Shown here one piece after another: positions 34,938-42,546 of a stretch of DNA of 64,000 nt; positions within the stretch are counted from its first letter, which is position 1; each line of letters starts with the position of its first letter. This DNA comes from Salinadaptatus halalkaliphilus (GTDB taxonomy: Archaea > Halobacteriota > Halobacteria > Halobacteriales > Natrialbaceae). Location of the stretch: assembly GCF_006543045.1 (NCBI RefSeq), contig NZ_RBZW01000022.1:62001-126000 (forward strand). Reading direction: 5' to 3'. The notes below the pieces were generated by a model. That model was not told the origin of the DNA. It searched no databases and saw nothing but the letters and a program-made list of their open reading frames with translations. The translations under genes and the position numbers were made by a program.

Positions 34938-36556
34938 AGTGACACCCCGGCGTCACCGACTGTTTCCTCGTCGAGGACCTCCTTGCGATTGTCGACCATG
35001 TCGACCATCTCGCCGTCAGCACGCTCGTAGCTCAGGTCGGCGTACTCGACACCCGTTCCAGTTGGCTCAGTCTGCTCGGCGTTCGGACCGGGCTCGTGGC
35101 CGAAGTACGTAATGTTCGGATTCGTTCCCATATCTTCTTGGAGCAAGAAGCTCGATTCCGGCGAACCATACTGCTGGTCGAGGACGACCTGCGCGTCGTC
35201 CGCGTCGCCATCGCCGAGGCCGAGTTCGTCGAGGATATCCTCGTCATCGAGGTCGAGACCGTGTGCTTCGATCACGTCGAGAGCCGCTTGAATGTCGGTC
35301 TCGGTGGCAGCCATGTCGCCGTCACCCTCGCCCATGCTCTCGCCAGTGATCCCGACGGCTTTCATCAGCATGAGATCCTCCACGTCGAGACCAGCAGCCT
35401 CGAGCACGGACTCGAGATCGTCGTCGGCACCATCGAGGTCCTCCTCGAGAGCGCTTTCGGATGGTGGAGACAGCCATTGAAGCGCCCGACCCCGACTCGG
35501 GTTGGTGGCGTACTTCGATGCGTCGCTGGTATCGGAGTTGACGTCGCCGAACTGAATAGCGCCAGGCGGACAGGCCTGCTCACAGGCCGTCGTCCCGACC
35601 ATGTCCTCGCCCATCTCGCCGTCCTGACGGGTCGGACACATCGTACACTTGCTCATCGTGCCACGCGGGGCGCGACTGTCGACCCACCGTTCTTCGCCGT
35701 TCTCGTAGGTGGTGGTCATGTGGTCGCTGTCCATCCCCTGCTCTTCGGTATAATACTCCTCGATCTGGTCCGTGGAAATATCCGGTTCGTCCCACTGGAA
35801 GTAGTTGACGCCGTAGGGACAGGCGACCTGACAGTAGCGACAACCGATACAGACGTCGTAGTCCGTCAGAACGAGCCCGTCCTGATCACGTGTGTGACGA
35901 GCGGTCGTCGGACACACCTTCTCACAGGGAGCATCGGTACAGTGCTGACACGGTCGAACGAGCCGGTTAGGCCGACCTGTCTGGGGCGTACTATCCTCAA
36001 ACTCGAGGACGTACATCCAGTTGACGCCCTGATCGAGGTTGTTCTCGTTCCCACAGGCCGTGACACAGGTGAGACAACCGTCACAGCGCTCGAGGTCGAT
36101 GGTCATCCCCCACTGGGTACCATCGCCGCCGTCGTCTTCCTGGGCAGCAGCGACCTGTTCCTGGGGCTCGGGCTCGCCGTCGTCGACGGTCCCCCACGCA
36201 CCGAGGCCGACGAACGCTGCGCCGGCACCCATCTTTTTCATGGCGTCACGGCGGCCCTCTTCACCGTCGCCCTCGAATTTCGAGAGCATTCGGGACATCG
36301 TCCCTTCCTCGGCGGCCTGGGCCTCCTCGTAGGCGGCTTCGGTCGGTCGCTGGTCCTCGCCGAATTCCTCCATCACGTCGTCGTGATACATCTCGTGGAA
36401 TTCGGCTTCGGAAAGCTCCCCTTTGGTGACCCGCATCGCGTCTTGGGCCATCTCCATACCGAGATCGCTATCGTACTCGGTATCGTCGAGCATCTCCTCG
36501 AGTTCGTTCTCCCACTCGTTCCCGAGCGGGTGGAATGATTCGTCGTCCGTACTCAT
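34934..36556 (-). CDS. four-cluster Fe-S electron transfer subunit with long N-terminal extension
   Basis: A 540-residue protein. Cysteine motifs CxxCxxCxxxC begin near 158 and 236, with further groups near 203 (CQHCTDAPCEKVCP) and 300 (CTMC...CEQACP), enough for four 4Fe-4S clusters as in PsrB/DmsB/NrfC. A twin-arginine and hydrophobic run (GRRDAMKKMGAGAAFVGLGAWG, about 101-122) implies Tat export, yet ~100 acidic residues precede it, which is unusual. The C-terminal ~170 residues are acidic and have no Cys. No molybdopterin catalytic subunit gene is next to it; the operon holds only this, NrfD and a small membrane protein. Confidence 0.88.
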   Translation of the reverse strand: MSTDDESFHPLGNEWENELEEMLDDTEYDSDLGMEMAQDAMRVTKGELSEAEFHEMYHDDVMEEFGEDQRPTEAAYEEAQAAEEGTMSRMLSKFEGDGEEGRRDAMKKMGAGAAFVGLGAWGTVDDGEPEPQEQVAAAQEDDGGDGTQWGMTIDLERCDGCLTCVTACGNENNLDQGVNWMYVLEFEDSTPQTGRPNRLVRPCQHCTDAPCEKVCPTTARHTRDQDGLVLTDYDVCIGCRYCQVACPYGVNYFQWDEPDISTDQIEEYYTEEQGMDSDHMTTTYENGEERWVDSRAPRGTMSKCTMCPTRQDGEMGEDMVGTTACEQACPPGAIQFGDVNSDTSDASKYATNPSRGRALQWLSPPSESALEEDLDGADDDLESVLEAAGLDVEDLMLMKAVGITGESMGEGDGDMAATETDIQAALDVIEAHGLDLDDEDILDELGLGDGDADDAQVVLDQQYGSPESSFLLQEDMGTNPNITYFGHEPGPNAEQTEPTGTGVEYADLSYERADGEMVDMVDNRKEVLDEETVGDAGVSL

Positions 36557-36619
36557 TACCTCAACACACCTCTGAACATAACTGGTCTATCATCGAATAG
36601 GTACTCACCGGGCTATACT

Positions 36620-36631
36620 TGAATACGTTCA
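36620..36631. promoter_or_regulatory. palindrome TGAA-TACG-TTCA upstream of Fe-S/NrfD operon
   Basis: Perfect 12-bp palindrome 64 bases upstream of the Fe-S gene start, directly beside a TATA-like GGCTATACTT. It is a variant of the CGAA-N4-TTCG motif repeated at 36711, 37449, 37495 and 39421 and is a candidate operator or activator site. Confidence 0.6.
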
Positions 36632-36710
36632 TTTGTGGCTACGCTACTGGCCACTCACGACTAGATTCGGATGAAGTATCATCCCGATTTCCACCTCGTG
36701 AGAATTGGGG

Positions 36711-36722
36711 CGAATATGTTCG
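36711..36722. promoter_or_regulatory. palindrome CGAA-TATG-TTCG
   Basis: A motif of form CGAA-N4-TTCG lying between the end of the HTH_10 gene (stop at 36730) and the Fe-S operon promoter, next to a second TATACTT sequence facing the other way. Possibly a second binding site for the same regulator. Confidence 0.6.
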
Positions 36723-36729
36723 CCTATAC

Positions 36730-37410
36730 TTATGTCGAGGCGTGTGGCGCAAGCTGTTCCTCGAGCGATTCGTCGTCCAGGCCGGGAACGTCGTCGACGA
36801 AGCGCTTGATGATCGCTTCTTCGGCGCGATGTAGCGTCTCGCTGCAGGTCGATTTCGCGATATCGAGGTGGGTCGCGAGGTCGGTCAACGAGCACCGACG
36901 TGGCGTATCGTAGTATCCCTCCTCGACCGCGGCGACGACGACCTCGAGCTGGCGGTCGGACAGCAGTTGACTCTCGTGAAGCCGCTCGCGAACGTGGTCG
37001 ATCCGGTACTGGAGTCCGAACTGTTCGAGCTGGTCGGCCAGTTCGGCGAGCCGTTCTCTCGAGCCAGTCACGTCGATCGTCGCCTCCCCGTCGCTGATCT
37101 CGACCGGCAGTTCGATCGGCATGCCCGACTCCTGGGAGGAAAAGAGCAACAACGGCGCCGTCGTCTCGAAGTGGACCGTCGCCTCGCTGTCGCTCCACTG
37201 GGCGAGTGTCAGTTCAGTGATCTGTGGATGGTCGTTCATATCGTCGATCACGTCCGGAACGGCCGGTCCGGTGATTCGGACCAGGGCGAATCCGGTGCTC
37301 GATCCGGGAACGCCTGCCAGAACGCGAAAGATTGCGTCCGGATAGTCCGTCGACAGTTGCTGGATCCAGACCTGCTCCGGCATAGTGATCGTCAGTGTTG
37401 CCTGTGCCAT
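36730..37410 (-). CDS. Bat-type HTH_10 transcriptional regulator
   Basis: A 226-residue protein from ATG at 37408-37410. The first ~150 residues are a beta-rich sensor-like domain seen in bacterio-opsin activator (Bat) relatives. The C-terminal HTH_10 domain reads LSDRQLEVVVAAVEEGYYDTPRRC then SLTDLATHLDIAKSTCSETLHRAEEAIIKRFV. Characterised haloarchaeal members (DmsR, NarO) activate anaerobic respiration genes. It sits upstream of the Fe-S/NrfD operon and near NirK, and CGAA-N4-TTCG palindromes flank it, so control of this locus is likely. NarO's Cys-rich N-terminal motif is not seen here. Confidence 0.88.
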   Translation of the reverse strand: MAQATLTITMPEQVWIQQLSTDYPDAIFRVLAGVPGSSTGFALVRITGPAVPDVIDDMNDHPQITELTLAQWSDSEATVHFETTAPLLLFSSQESGMPIELPVEISDGEATIDVTGSRERLAELADQLEQFGLQYRIDHVRERLHESQLLSDRQLEVVVAAVEEGYYDTPRRCSLTDLATHLDIAKSTCSETLHRAEEAIIKRFVDDVPGLDDESLEEQLAPHAST

Positions 37411-37448
37411 AGAAATTCCTTCGTATCCACCCCTACTCCGTCTAGGGA

Positions 37449-37460
37449 CGAATATGTACG
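37449..37460. promoter_or_regulatory. palindrome variant CGAA-TATG-TACG upstream of HTH_10 gene
   Basis: One mismatch from CGAA-N4-TTCG, about 39 bases before the regulator's start codon. Autoregulation of the regulator is an inference. Confidence 0.5.
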
Positions 37461-37494
37461 GCTGTATTCTTACGAACTGGGAATCGCGAGCGGG

Positions 37495-37506
37495 CGAACA
37501 CGTTCG
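37495..37506. promoter_or_regulatory. palindrome CGAA-CACG-TTCG upstream of DUF2249 cluster
   Basis: Perfect CGAA-N4-TTCG, 39 bases before the first DUF2249 start. It also lies between this gene and the divergent HTH_10 regulator, so it could serve both. Confidence 0.6.
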
Positions 37507-37545
37507 AACGAACAGCCAACTCCCCACGGCCCAATACCTCGAGTG

Positions 37546-37773
37546 ATGACAGCACATTCAGCAGACCGGACAGTCGACATCCGCGACATCGATGGCCCCC
37601 CGTTCGAGGATATCACGACCGCGCTCGATAGCCTCGAGCGCGACAACGAACTCCTGGTTGTCGTTCCGTTCGAACCAGTCCCACTCTACGATGTCCTCGA
37701 GACGCGCGGGTTCGCCTACGAGAGCGATCAACAATCGGCGGATCTGTGGCACGTCCGTATAGAACGGGCGTAG
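37546..37773 (+). CDS. DUF2249 protein, first of three
   Basis: A 75-residue protein from ATG 37546. The core RTVDIRDIDGPPFEDITTALDSLERDNELLVVVPFEPVPLYDVLETRGFAYE is a typical DUF2249/TusA-like alpha/beta fold. The family often accompanies nitrate, nitrite and nitric oxide reduction genes and has been proposed to handle metal or sulfur. No Cys is present. It is followed by two paralogues within 700 bp. Confidence 0.85.
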   Translation: MTAHSADRTVDIRDIDGPPFEDITTALDSLERDNELLVVVPFEPVPLYDVLETRGFAYESDQQSADLWHVRIERA

Positions 37774-37826
37774 GGGAAGATGTTCGCGACAACACGGACA
37801 GCGAGTACGCACCGATATCAAACCGC

Positions 37827-38060
37827 ATGACACGACTCGATGTCAGGGATATACCGCCGGTGAACCGCCATCCGACCATCCACGACGCGTTCGACGATCT
37901 CGAGCCGGGTGAGACGTTGACGATCGTCAATGACCACGAGCCAAAGCCACTGTTCTACGAGTTCCAGGCCGAAGTGCCGGCGTTCGACGACGACGGCTAC
38001 GAGGTCGAACGCGTCGAACCCGAGAAATTCGTCGCACGATTCCCCAAACGAGCGCCGTAG
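37827..38060 (+). CDS. DUF2249 protein, second of three
   Basis: A 77-residue protein from ATG 37827: RLDVRDIPPVNRHPTIHDAFDDLEPGETLTIVNDHEPKPLFYEFQAEVPAFDDDGYEVERVE. The NDHEPKPLFYEF loop is the most conserved part of the family. 53 bp after the first paralogue, so probably one transcript. Confidence 0.87.
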   Translation: MTRLDVRDIPPVNRHPTIHDAFDDLEPGETLTIVNDHEPKPLFYEFQAEVPAFDDDGYEVERVEPEKFVARFPKRAP

Positions 38061-38132
38061 TCACCACCAACCGTCGACCACCGACACTAATCACGTTTCA
38101 CCGACCGCCGATACCGACCCCCCACCGCAGCA

Positions 38133-38402
38133 ATGTCCACTGTAACCTCCGTCGCCGACCGAACCGACGCACCGCAAGACCGGCCCCGCGAAACGCTGGA
38201 TGTCCGATCGCTGGGTCCACCAACACCGCTCAAACGGACGCTCGAGCTACTGACCGAGGTTCCCGACGAGACGGTCCTCGTCCAGCGCAACGACCGAGTC
38301 CCGCAGTTTCTCTTCCCGAAACTCGAGGATCGAGGCTACGCGTACGAGACCGTCGAACTCGAGGCGGAGGTCGTGACCGTCATCTGGGATCCCGCCGTCT
38401 AA
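38133..38402 (+). CDS. DUF2249 protein, third of three
   Basis: An 89-residue protein with a ~20-residue N-terminal tail, then ETLDVRSLGPPTPLKRTLELLTEVPDETVLVQRNDRVPQFLFPKLEDRGYAYE. It keeps the same fold, with VPQFLFPKL replacing EPKPLFYEF. It has a 72-bp spacer from the second copy. Confidence 0.85.
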   Translation: MSTVTSVADRTDAPQDRPRETLDVRSLGPPTPLKRTLELLTEVPDETVLVQRNDRVPQFLFPKLEDRGYAYETVELEAEVVTVIWDPAV

Positions 38403-38444
38403 CCGAAACACGGCGTGGGTGTCCCGCCTCGGGTGGGCAAGTCT

Positions 38445-39338
38445 CTATTTGTGGAGGTGCTCGAGCAAGAGCGATGTCGTTCGCGCCGGCCGTTCGCGGG
38501 GAACCCAGTGACTCGTTTCGGGAAGCAACTCGAGGCGAGCGTCCGCACAGAAGTCGTAACTGTCGACGGCCAACGCCGGGACGAGCGCCGAATCGTCTTC
38601 ACCCCAGATAACGAGCGTCGGTGGGGCTACCCTGTCGCGCGATAGGTCGGGTGGATAGCGGGCGCTCGCTCGATACCAGTTGCACATGCCCGTCAGTGCG
38701 CCGTCCTGACTCCAGGTCCGACGGTAGTGGGCGACAGCCGTGTCGGTGTAGGTTCCCGGGGCGGACGTAGACCGAAGGGTGCGCTCGAGCACCCGATAGT
38801 CGTCGTGTCGACAAACTCGCTCGGGGAGCCAGGGGAGCTGGAATACATACGCGTACCAGCTCCGGCGAATCTGCTCGGGGTTCGAGAGCAGCTGCCGTCG
38901 AAATGCGGTCGGGTGCGGGGCGTTGACGACCGCGAGTCGATCGACGACCGCGGGATACTCGAGCGCGAGATACCAGCCGATCATCCCACCCCAGTCGTGG
39001 CCGACGACGTGGGCGCTCTCACGACCCTCGGACCGAATCAGCGAGATGATATCTCGAGCGAGTTCCGACTGTCGATAGGCTCGAACCGACTGCGGTTTGT
39101 CGCTCAGATTGTAGCCACGCTGGTCGGGGACGAGAACCCGATAGCCGGCGTCGACGAACGGCTCGAGTTGGTCCCGCCACGTGTACCACCATTCCGGAAA
39201 CCCGTGTAAGAAGACAACGAGAGGATCGGTCTCCTCGCCGGCGACGACCGCATGGAGGTCGACGCCGTGTCCCTCGCGGTCGGTTCTCGACCCAACGTCC
39301 GTCGGAAGCGCGTCACTCGTGGCCGTCGTCGGTTCCAT
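38445..39338 (-). CDS. alpha/beta hydrolase, epoxide-hydrolase type
   Basis: A 297-residue enzyme. The oxyanion motif HGFPEWWYTWRDQ, the nucleophile elbow VGHDWGGMIGW (Asp), LPETSHWVPRERP (His) and a cap region with a Tyr-rich part match soluble epoxide hydrolases and haloalkane dehalogenases. Divergent from nirK; a TATA element for this strand is present at 39405-39412. Substrate unknown; no tie to denitrification known. Confidence 0.88.
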   Translation of the reverse strand: MEPTTATSDALPTDVGSRTDREGHGVDLHAVVAGEETDPLVVFLHGFPEWWYTWRDQLEPFVDAGYRVLVPDQRGYNLSDKPQSVRAYRQSELARDIISLIRSEGRESAHVVGHDWGGMIGWYLALEYPAVVDRLAVVNAPHPTAFRRQLLSNPEQIRRSWYAYVFQLPWLPERVCRHDDYRVLERTLRSTSAPGTYTDTAVAHYRRTWSQDGALTGMCNWYRASARYPPDLSRDRVAPPTLVIWGEDDSALVPALAVDSYDFCADARLELLPETSHWVPRERPARTTSLLLEHLHK

Positions 39339-39404
39339 ACTCGAATGGCTTTGCGTAACCCCTTGAAGGTGAGCCGTGCCGATCGACGGTGCAAACGTCG
39401 TGGC

Positions 39405-39412
39405 TTTATATA
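39405..39412. promoter_or_regulatory. TATA box TTTATATA between hydrolase and nirK
   Basis: A strong archaeal TATA-like sequence that reads TATATAAA on the minus strand, about 67 bases ahead of the hydrolase start. It could instead serve nirK on the plus strand with a longer leader; direction is not settled. Confidence 0.55.
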
Positions 39413-39420
39413 CCTCAGGC

Positions 39421-39432
39421 CGAACCGATTCG
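39421..39432. promoter_or_regulatory. palindrome CGAA-CCGA-TTCG upstream of nirK
   Basis: CGAA-N4-TTCG, 78 bases before the nirK ATG and about 40 bases upstream of an AACATATAG TATA-like element. Same half-sites as near the regulator and Fe-S operon, so nirK probably shares the regulator. Confidence 0.6.
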
Positions 39433-39470
39433 CCGCTTTTCTCTCTCGAAAGGAATCATCGATTGGCTGA

Positions 39471-39478
39471 ACATATAG
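39471..39478 (+). promoter_or_regulatory. probable nirK TATA element (ACATATAG)
   Basis: About 31 bases before the ATG at 39510, which would give a transcript starting only a few bases before the gene, common in haloarchaea. Confidence 0.45.
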
Positions 39479-39509
39479 ACACCCATACGTCGAACTGAGG
39501 AGAAGACCA

Positions 39510-40601
39510 ATGACCGTCACAACAATCAATCGACGAACGTTCATGCAAGGTGTTGGAGCGACCGGCGCGGTGGCAGTTGCCGGCTGCCTCGAGAGTTCGG
39601 CGTCGGGGACCGACGACGAACCGCAGGCGACCGACGACGACGAGGGGCTTCCCCCGGCCGAAGCGGTCGACGTCGAGACGGTTGCGGCCGATCCGACGGA
39701 TATTCCGCCCCCGGTCGACTGGGACGAGCCGCGAACGCACGAGATCACGATGGAGACCATCGAGGTCACCGCCGAGATCGAACCCGGCGTCACCATCCGG
39801 TACATGACCTACGACGGGCAGATCCCGGGCCCGATGGTCCGGGTTCGCGAAGGTGACACGATCGACCTGACCTTCGAGGTGCCCGACGACCACAACCGCG
39901 ACGTCCACAACGTGGACTTCCACGCGGTCTACGGCCCGGGCGGCGGCGCGGAGGCGACGACGATCGCACCCGGCGACGAGCCGGCGCGACTTCGCTTCCA
40001 GACGCGATATCCCGGCATCCACATCTACCACTGTGCGGTCCCGGCGATGGACCAGCACATCAGCCTGGGGATGTTCGGCGCGATCCTCGTCGAACCGAAG
40101 GAGGGGCTCCCCGAAGTCGATCGGGAGTTCTACTTCGGTCAGCACGAACTGTACACCGACGGCGAGACGGGCGAAGACGGCCACCACCGCTTCGACTTCG
40201 ACGCCTCGGCCGACGAGGATCCGACCTACGTCCTCCTGAACGGCGAGGCCTACGCCTTCACCGACGACGGCCAGCACGGCCCGGTCCACGCCGAAGTCGG
40301 CGAGACGGTTCGGGTGTACTTCGCCAACGGCGGTCCGAACCTCACGAGCGCGTTCCATCCGATCGGCAACGTCTGGTCGAGGCTCTACCGGGACGGCGAC
40401 TTACTCTCGGACCCCGGCCAGAACGTCGAGACGGCGCCGATCGCCCCCGGGACGGTCGTGGCCGGCGAAATGGAACTGCCCGTGCCCGGCCCGATCAAAC
40501 TCGTCGACCACGCGCTCTCGCGAGTGCTCCACAAGGGCATGATGGGGGTGATCGATGTCGAAGGCGAACCGAACCCCGATGTCTACGACGACGATCCGTA
40601 G
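39510..40601 (+). CDS. nirK: copper-containing nitrite reductase NirK
   Basis: A 363-residue exported protein with a Tat leader (NRRTFMQGVG) and lipobox AGC with Cys26, so probably lipid-anchored outside the cell. All copper ligands are visible: HNVDFHA gives type-1 His133, catalytic Asp136 and type-2 His138; IYHCAVPAMDQHISLGM gives type-2 His174 and type-1 Cys175, His183 and Met188; FHPIG gives His283; VDHAL gives His334. It reduces nitrite to nitric oxide in denitrification. No NO or N2O reductase gene is in the window. Upstream palindrome at 39421 suggests control by the neighbouring HTH_10 regulator. Confidence 0.95.
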   Translation: MTVTTINRRTFMQGVGATGAVAVAGCLESSASGTDDEPQATDDDEGLPPAEAVDVETVAADPTDIPPPVDWDEPRTHEITMETIEVTAEIEPGVTIRYMTYDGQIPGPMVRVREGDTIDLTFEVPDDHNRDVHNVDFHAVYGPGGGAEATTIAPGDEPARLRFQTRYPGIHIYHCAVPAMDQHISLGMFGAILVEPKEGLPEVDREFYFGQHELYTDGETGEDGHHRFDFDASADEDPTYVLLNGEAYAFTDDGQHGPVHAEVGETVRVYFANGGPNLTSAFHPIGNVWSRLYRDGDLLSDPGQNVETAPIAPGTVVAGEMELPVPGPIKLVDHALSRVLHKGMMGVIDVEGEPNPDVYDDDP

Positions 40602-40696
40602 CCGCGCTCGAATCGATCGTCCGCGTCGCTTTTTTCGTTACGCCGCACTCGAGTCGGGACCGAAAATATTTATCACGGCCGACACGACGGCGAGGT

Positions 40697-41338
40697 ATGT
40701 CCCCGACCCGACGACAGTTACTCCGGACGACTCTCCCCGTCGCGGCCGGACTGGCCGGCTGCACGGACGCGAGCCCGCCACCGGACGACGCGAGTACGCC
40801 GTCGAACGGCGGGTCGGGCGGCGGGTCGCGTGGCACTGAACACGATCCGGCCGTCCACCAGCCGCGTAATCCCGAGGGGGAACCGGTGCTGCTCTCGGCC
40901 CGCGACGATGCCGATGGCTCGAGGGGTCGCCTTCGTCGGTCGCTCGTAACCAGCCAGTCCGAGGCCGACGGTCTCGGCTTCGGCGCCGGCGTTCCAGACG
41001 ATCACGTCGAGTCGACACGCGAGTTCTTCGCCGAGACGGACTTCGACGCGGAGACGATCTACGTGGCCCACGTCGGCGTCGAATCCTGTATGCAGTATCG
41101 AATTCAGGCCGTCTCCTGGGACGGAAATAGCGTCGGCTACGACTACTGTCGCGAACTTCGACCGCCCGACGACGACTGTGTCGCGGACAGGCGAGAACAG
41201 ATCGGACTCTGCATCCGATTGCCCGAACCGATCTCGATGGCGTTTCGAGGCGGCGGCTCGAGCGGCCGAACCCCGTGTCGGGATTCGGAGACGGCGTACG
41301 AGACGATCGAGCCGAACGCATCGGAGGCCGGCGGATGA
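40697..41338 (+). CDS. putative lipoprotein, hypothetical
   Basis: A 213-residue protein with Tat leader (TRRQLLRTTLPVAAGLAGC, lipobox Cys about 22). A Ser/Gly-rich linker leads to a domain containing TIYVAHVGVESCMQYRIQ, YDYCRELRPPDDDC and GLCIRLPE; the even cysteines could form disulfides. A clear TATA AAATATTTATC lies about 30 bp upstream. Its stop overlaps the start of the next lipoprotein gene (ATGA). Function unknown. Confidence 0.75.
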   Translation: MSPTRRQLLRTTLPVAAGLAGCTDASPPPDDASTPSNGGSGGGSRGTEHDPAVHQPRNPEGEPVLLSARDDADGSRGRLRRSLVTSQSEADGLGFGAGVPDDHVESTREFFAETDFDAETIYVAHVGVESCMQYRIQAVSWDGNSVGYDYCRELRPPDDDCVADRREQIGLCIRLPEPISMAFRGGGSSGRTPCRDSETAYETIEPNASEAGG

Positions 41339-42276
41339 GGCGACCGCCCTCCAGACGACGGGCGCTGACGACGATCGGGAGCGCCGTCGGAACCCTCGCG
41401 CTGGCCGGCTGTCTCGACCGCGGCCGGGGCTCTTACTGGGACGACCCGCCGTCGTTCGACGACAGCGGCCTCGAGTCGGTGACGGACCGATCGGTGCCCG
41501 ACCGACCGGCCGTGATCCCCGTCGACATCGCCGACGAGCAACTCGAGGCAGTTGCCGACCGTGTCGAGAGCCACCTCGAGCCGATTCCGGAACCACTGAC
41601 GGACGACATCGTTCCGAACGGCGCGATCCGCGAGGCGATCACCTCCGCGAACGCTACGTCGGCAGCCTCGAGCAGTCCCGACCGATCGAGGACGATCTCA
41701 CGGCGGCCCTCGAGGCCCTCGAGTCGACGGTCCACGAGCGATTTCGTGAATTTTACGGCGAGAGCGTCGACTACCCGCACCGGTCGCCGTCGACGGCGGA
41801 TCTCCTCTCACGGGACCCGCCCCGAGACGAACCCAGCGCTCGACTCCTCTCGAGCGAACTGTACGACCACTTCGACGAGATTCGATTCGAACCACTCGCC
41901 TGGCCGGACACAACCGTCTCGCACCCGGCACACACCCTCCGGTCGACGTACTGGGCAGTGGCGGGACTCGACGCTATAGCGGCGATCAGCGACCGTATCG
42001 ACGACGGTGACGATATGTTTCCGGCCGACGGCGATGCCCTGGGCGAAAACCGAGCGAGTGCTATCGATGCCATCGAGGATCTCGCCGCCGCGGCGTCGCC
42101 CCTCGAGCGCTGGAGCGCCTCCCGACTCGTCGCTCGGTTCGACGATCCGGACACGACCGTCGGGTCCGACGCCGACCCCGACCGACGCGCGATTGCCGAG
42201 GCCATACGTCTGGATCGAAGCACTCGCTCGCGCAGCGTCAGACGCGGTCACAGTCGTCGACGACGCCCTTCCGTAG
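41335..42276 (+). pseudogene. lipoprotein gene with two compensating frameshifts
   Basis: Starts at ATG 41335 overlapping the previous stop, with Tat leader and lipobox (RRRALTTIGSAVGTLALAGC). The frame-1 product is coherent to about 41640 (DDIVPNGAIREAI), then coherent coding moves to another frame (RERYVGSLEQSRPIEDDLTAALEALES... to RRAIAEA) until about 42200, then returns to frame 1 (VWIEALARAASDAVTVVDDALP, stop at 42274-42276). The simplest reading is loss of one base near 41640 and gain of one near 42200. Either a real pseudogene or two sequencing errors. The restored product would be about 313 residues, a helical lipoprotein of unknown role. Confidence 0.7.
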
Positions 42277-42304
42277 GTCGATGCTGGGAAAGTCCGTCCC
42301 GGAA

Positions 42305-42433
42305 TCACGTCCAGACGTCGAGACAGTCGCTCGAGCAAAAGTGCAGATCGATCTGTTCACTCGGGTTTCGTTCGACGTATGTCGTTAGCGTGTACGCGAT
42401 CTCGCCCTCGGTTGCACAGGTATCGCACTCCAT
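42305..42433 (-). CDS. 42-residue zinc-finger microprotein
   Basis: From ATG at 42431-42433 to TGA at 42305-42307: MECDTCATEGEIAYTLTTYV then ERNPSEQIDLHFCSSDCLDVWT. The pattern CxxC...CxxxC with HFCSSDCLDVW matches small treble-clef/TRASH-like zinc proteins common in haloarchaea. Minus strand, between the frame-shifted lipoprotein and TFB. Too short for most gene callers. Function unknown, possibly regulatory. Confidence 0.7.
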   Translation of the reverse strand: MECDTCATEGEIAYTLTTYVERNPSEQIDLHFCSSDCLDVWT

Positions 42434-42546
42434 ACTGGCGCCAGCCACGGAATCCCTCTTGAGTATGGACCGATTAGGGACGTGACTGGTAGCGTAGTGA
42501 GACGTTACGACGAGTTAATTAGTCGTTAGAAGCGCGGTCGGCGATC

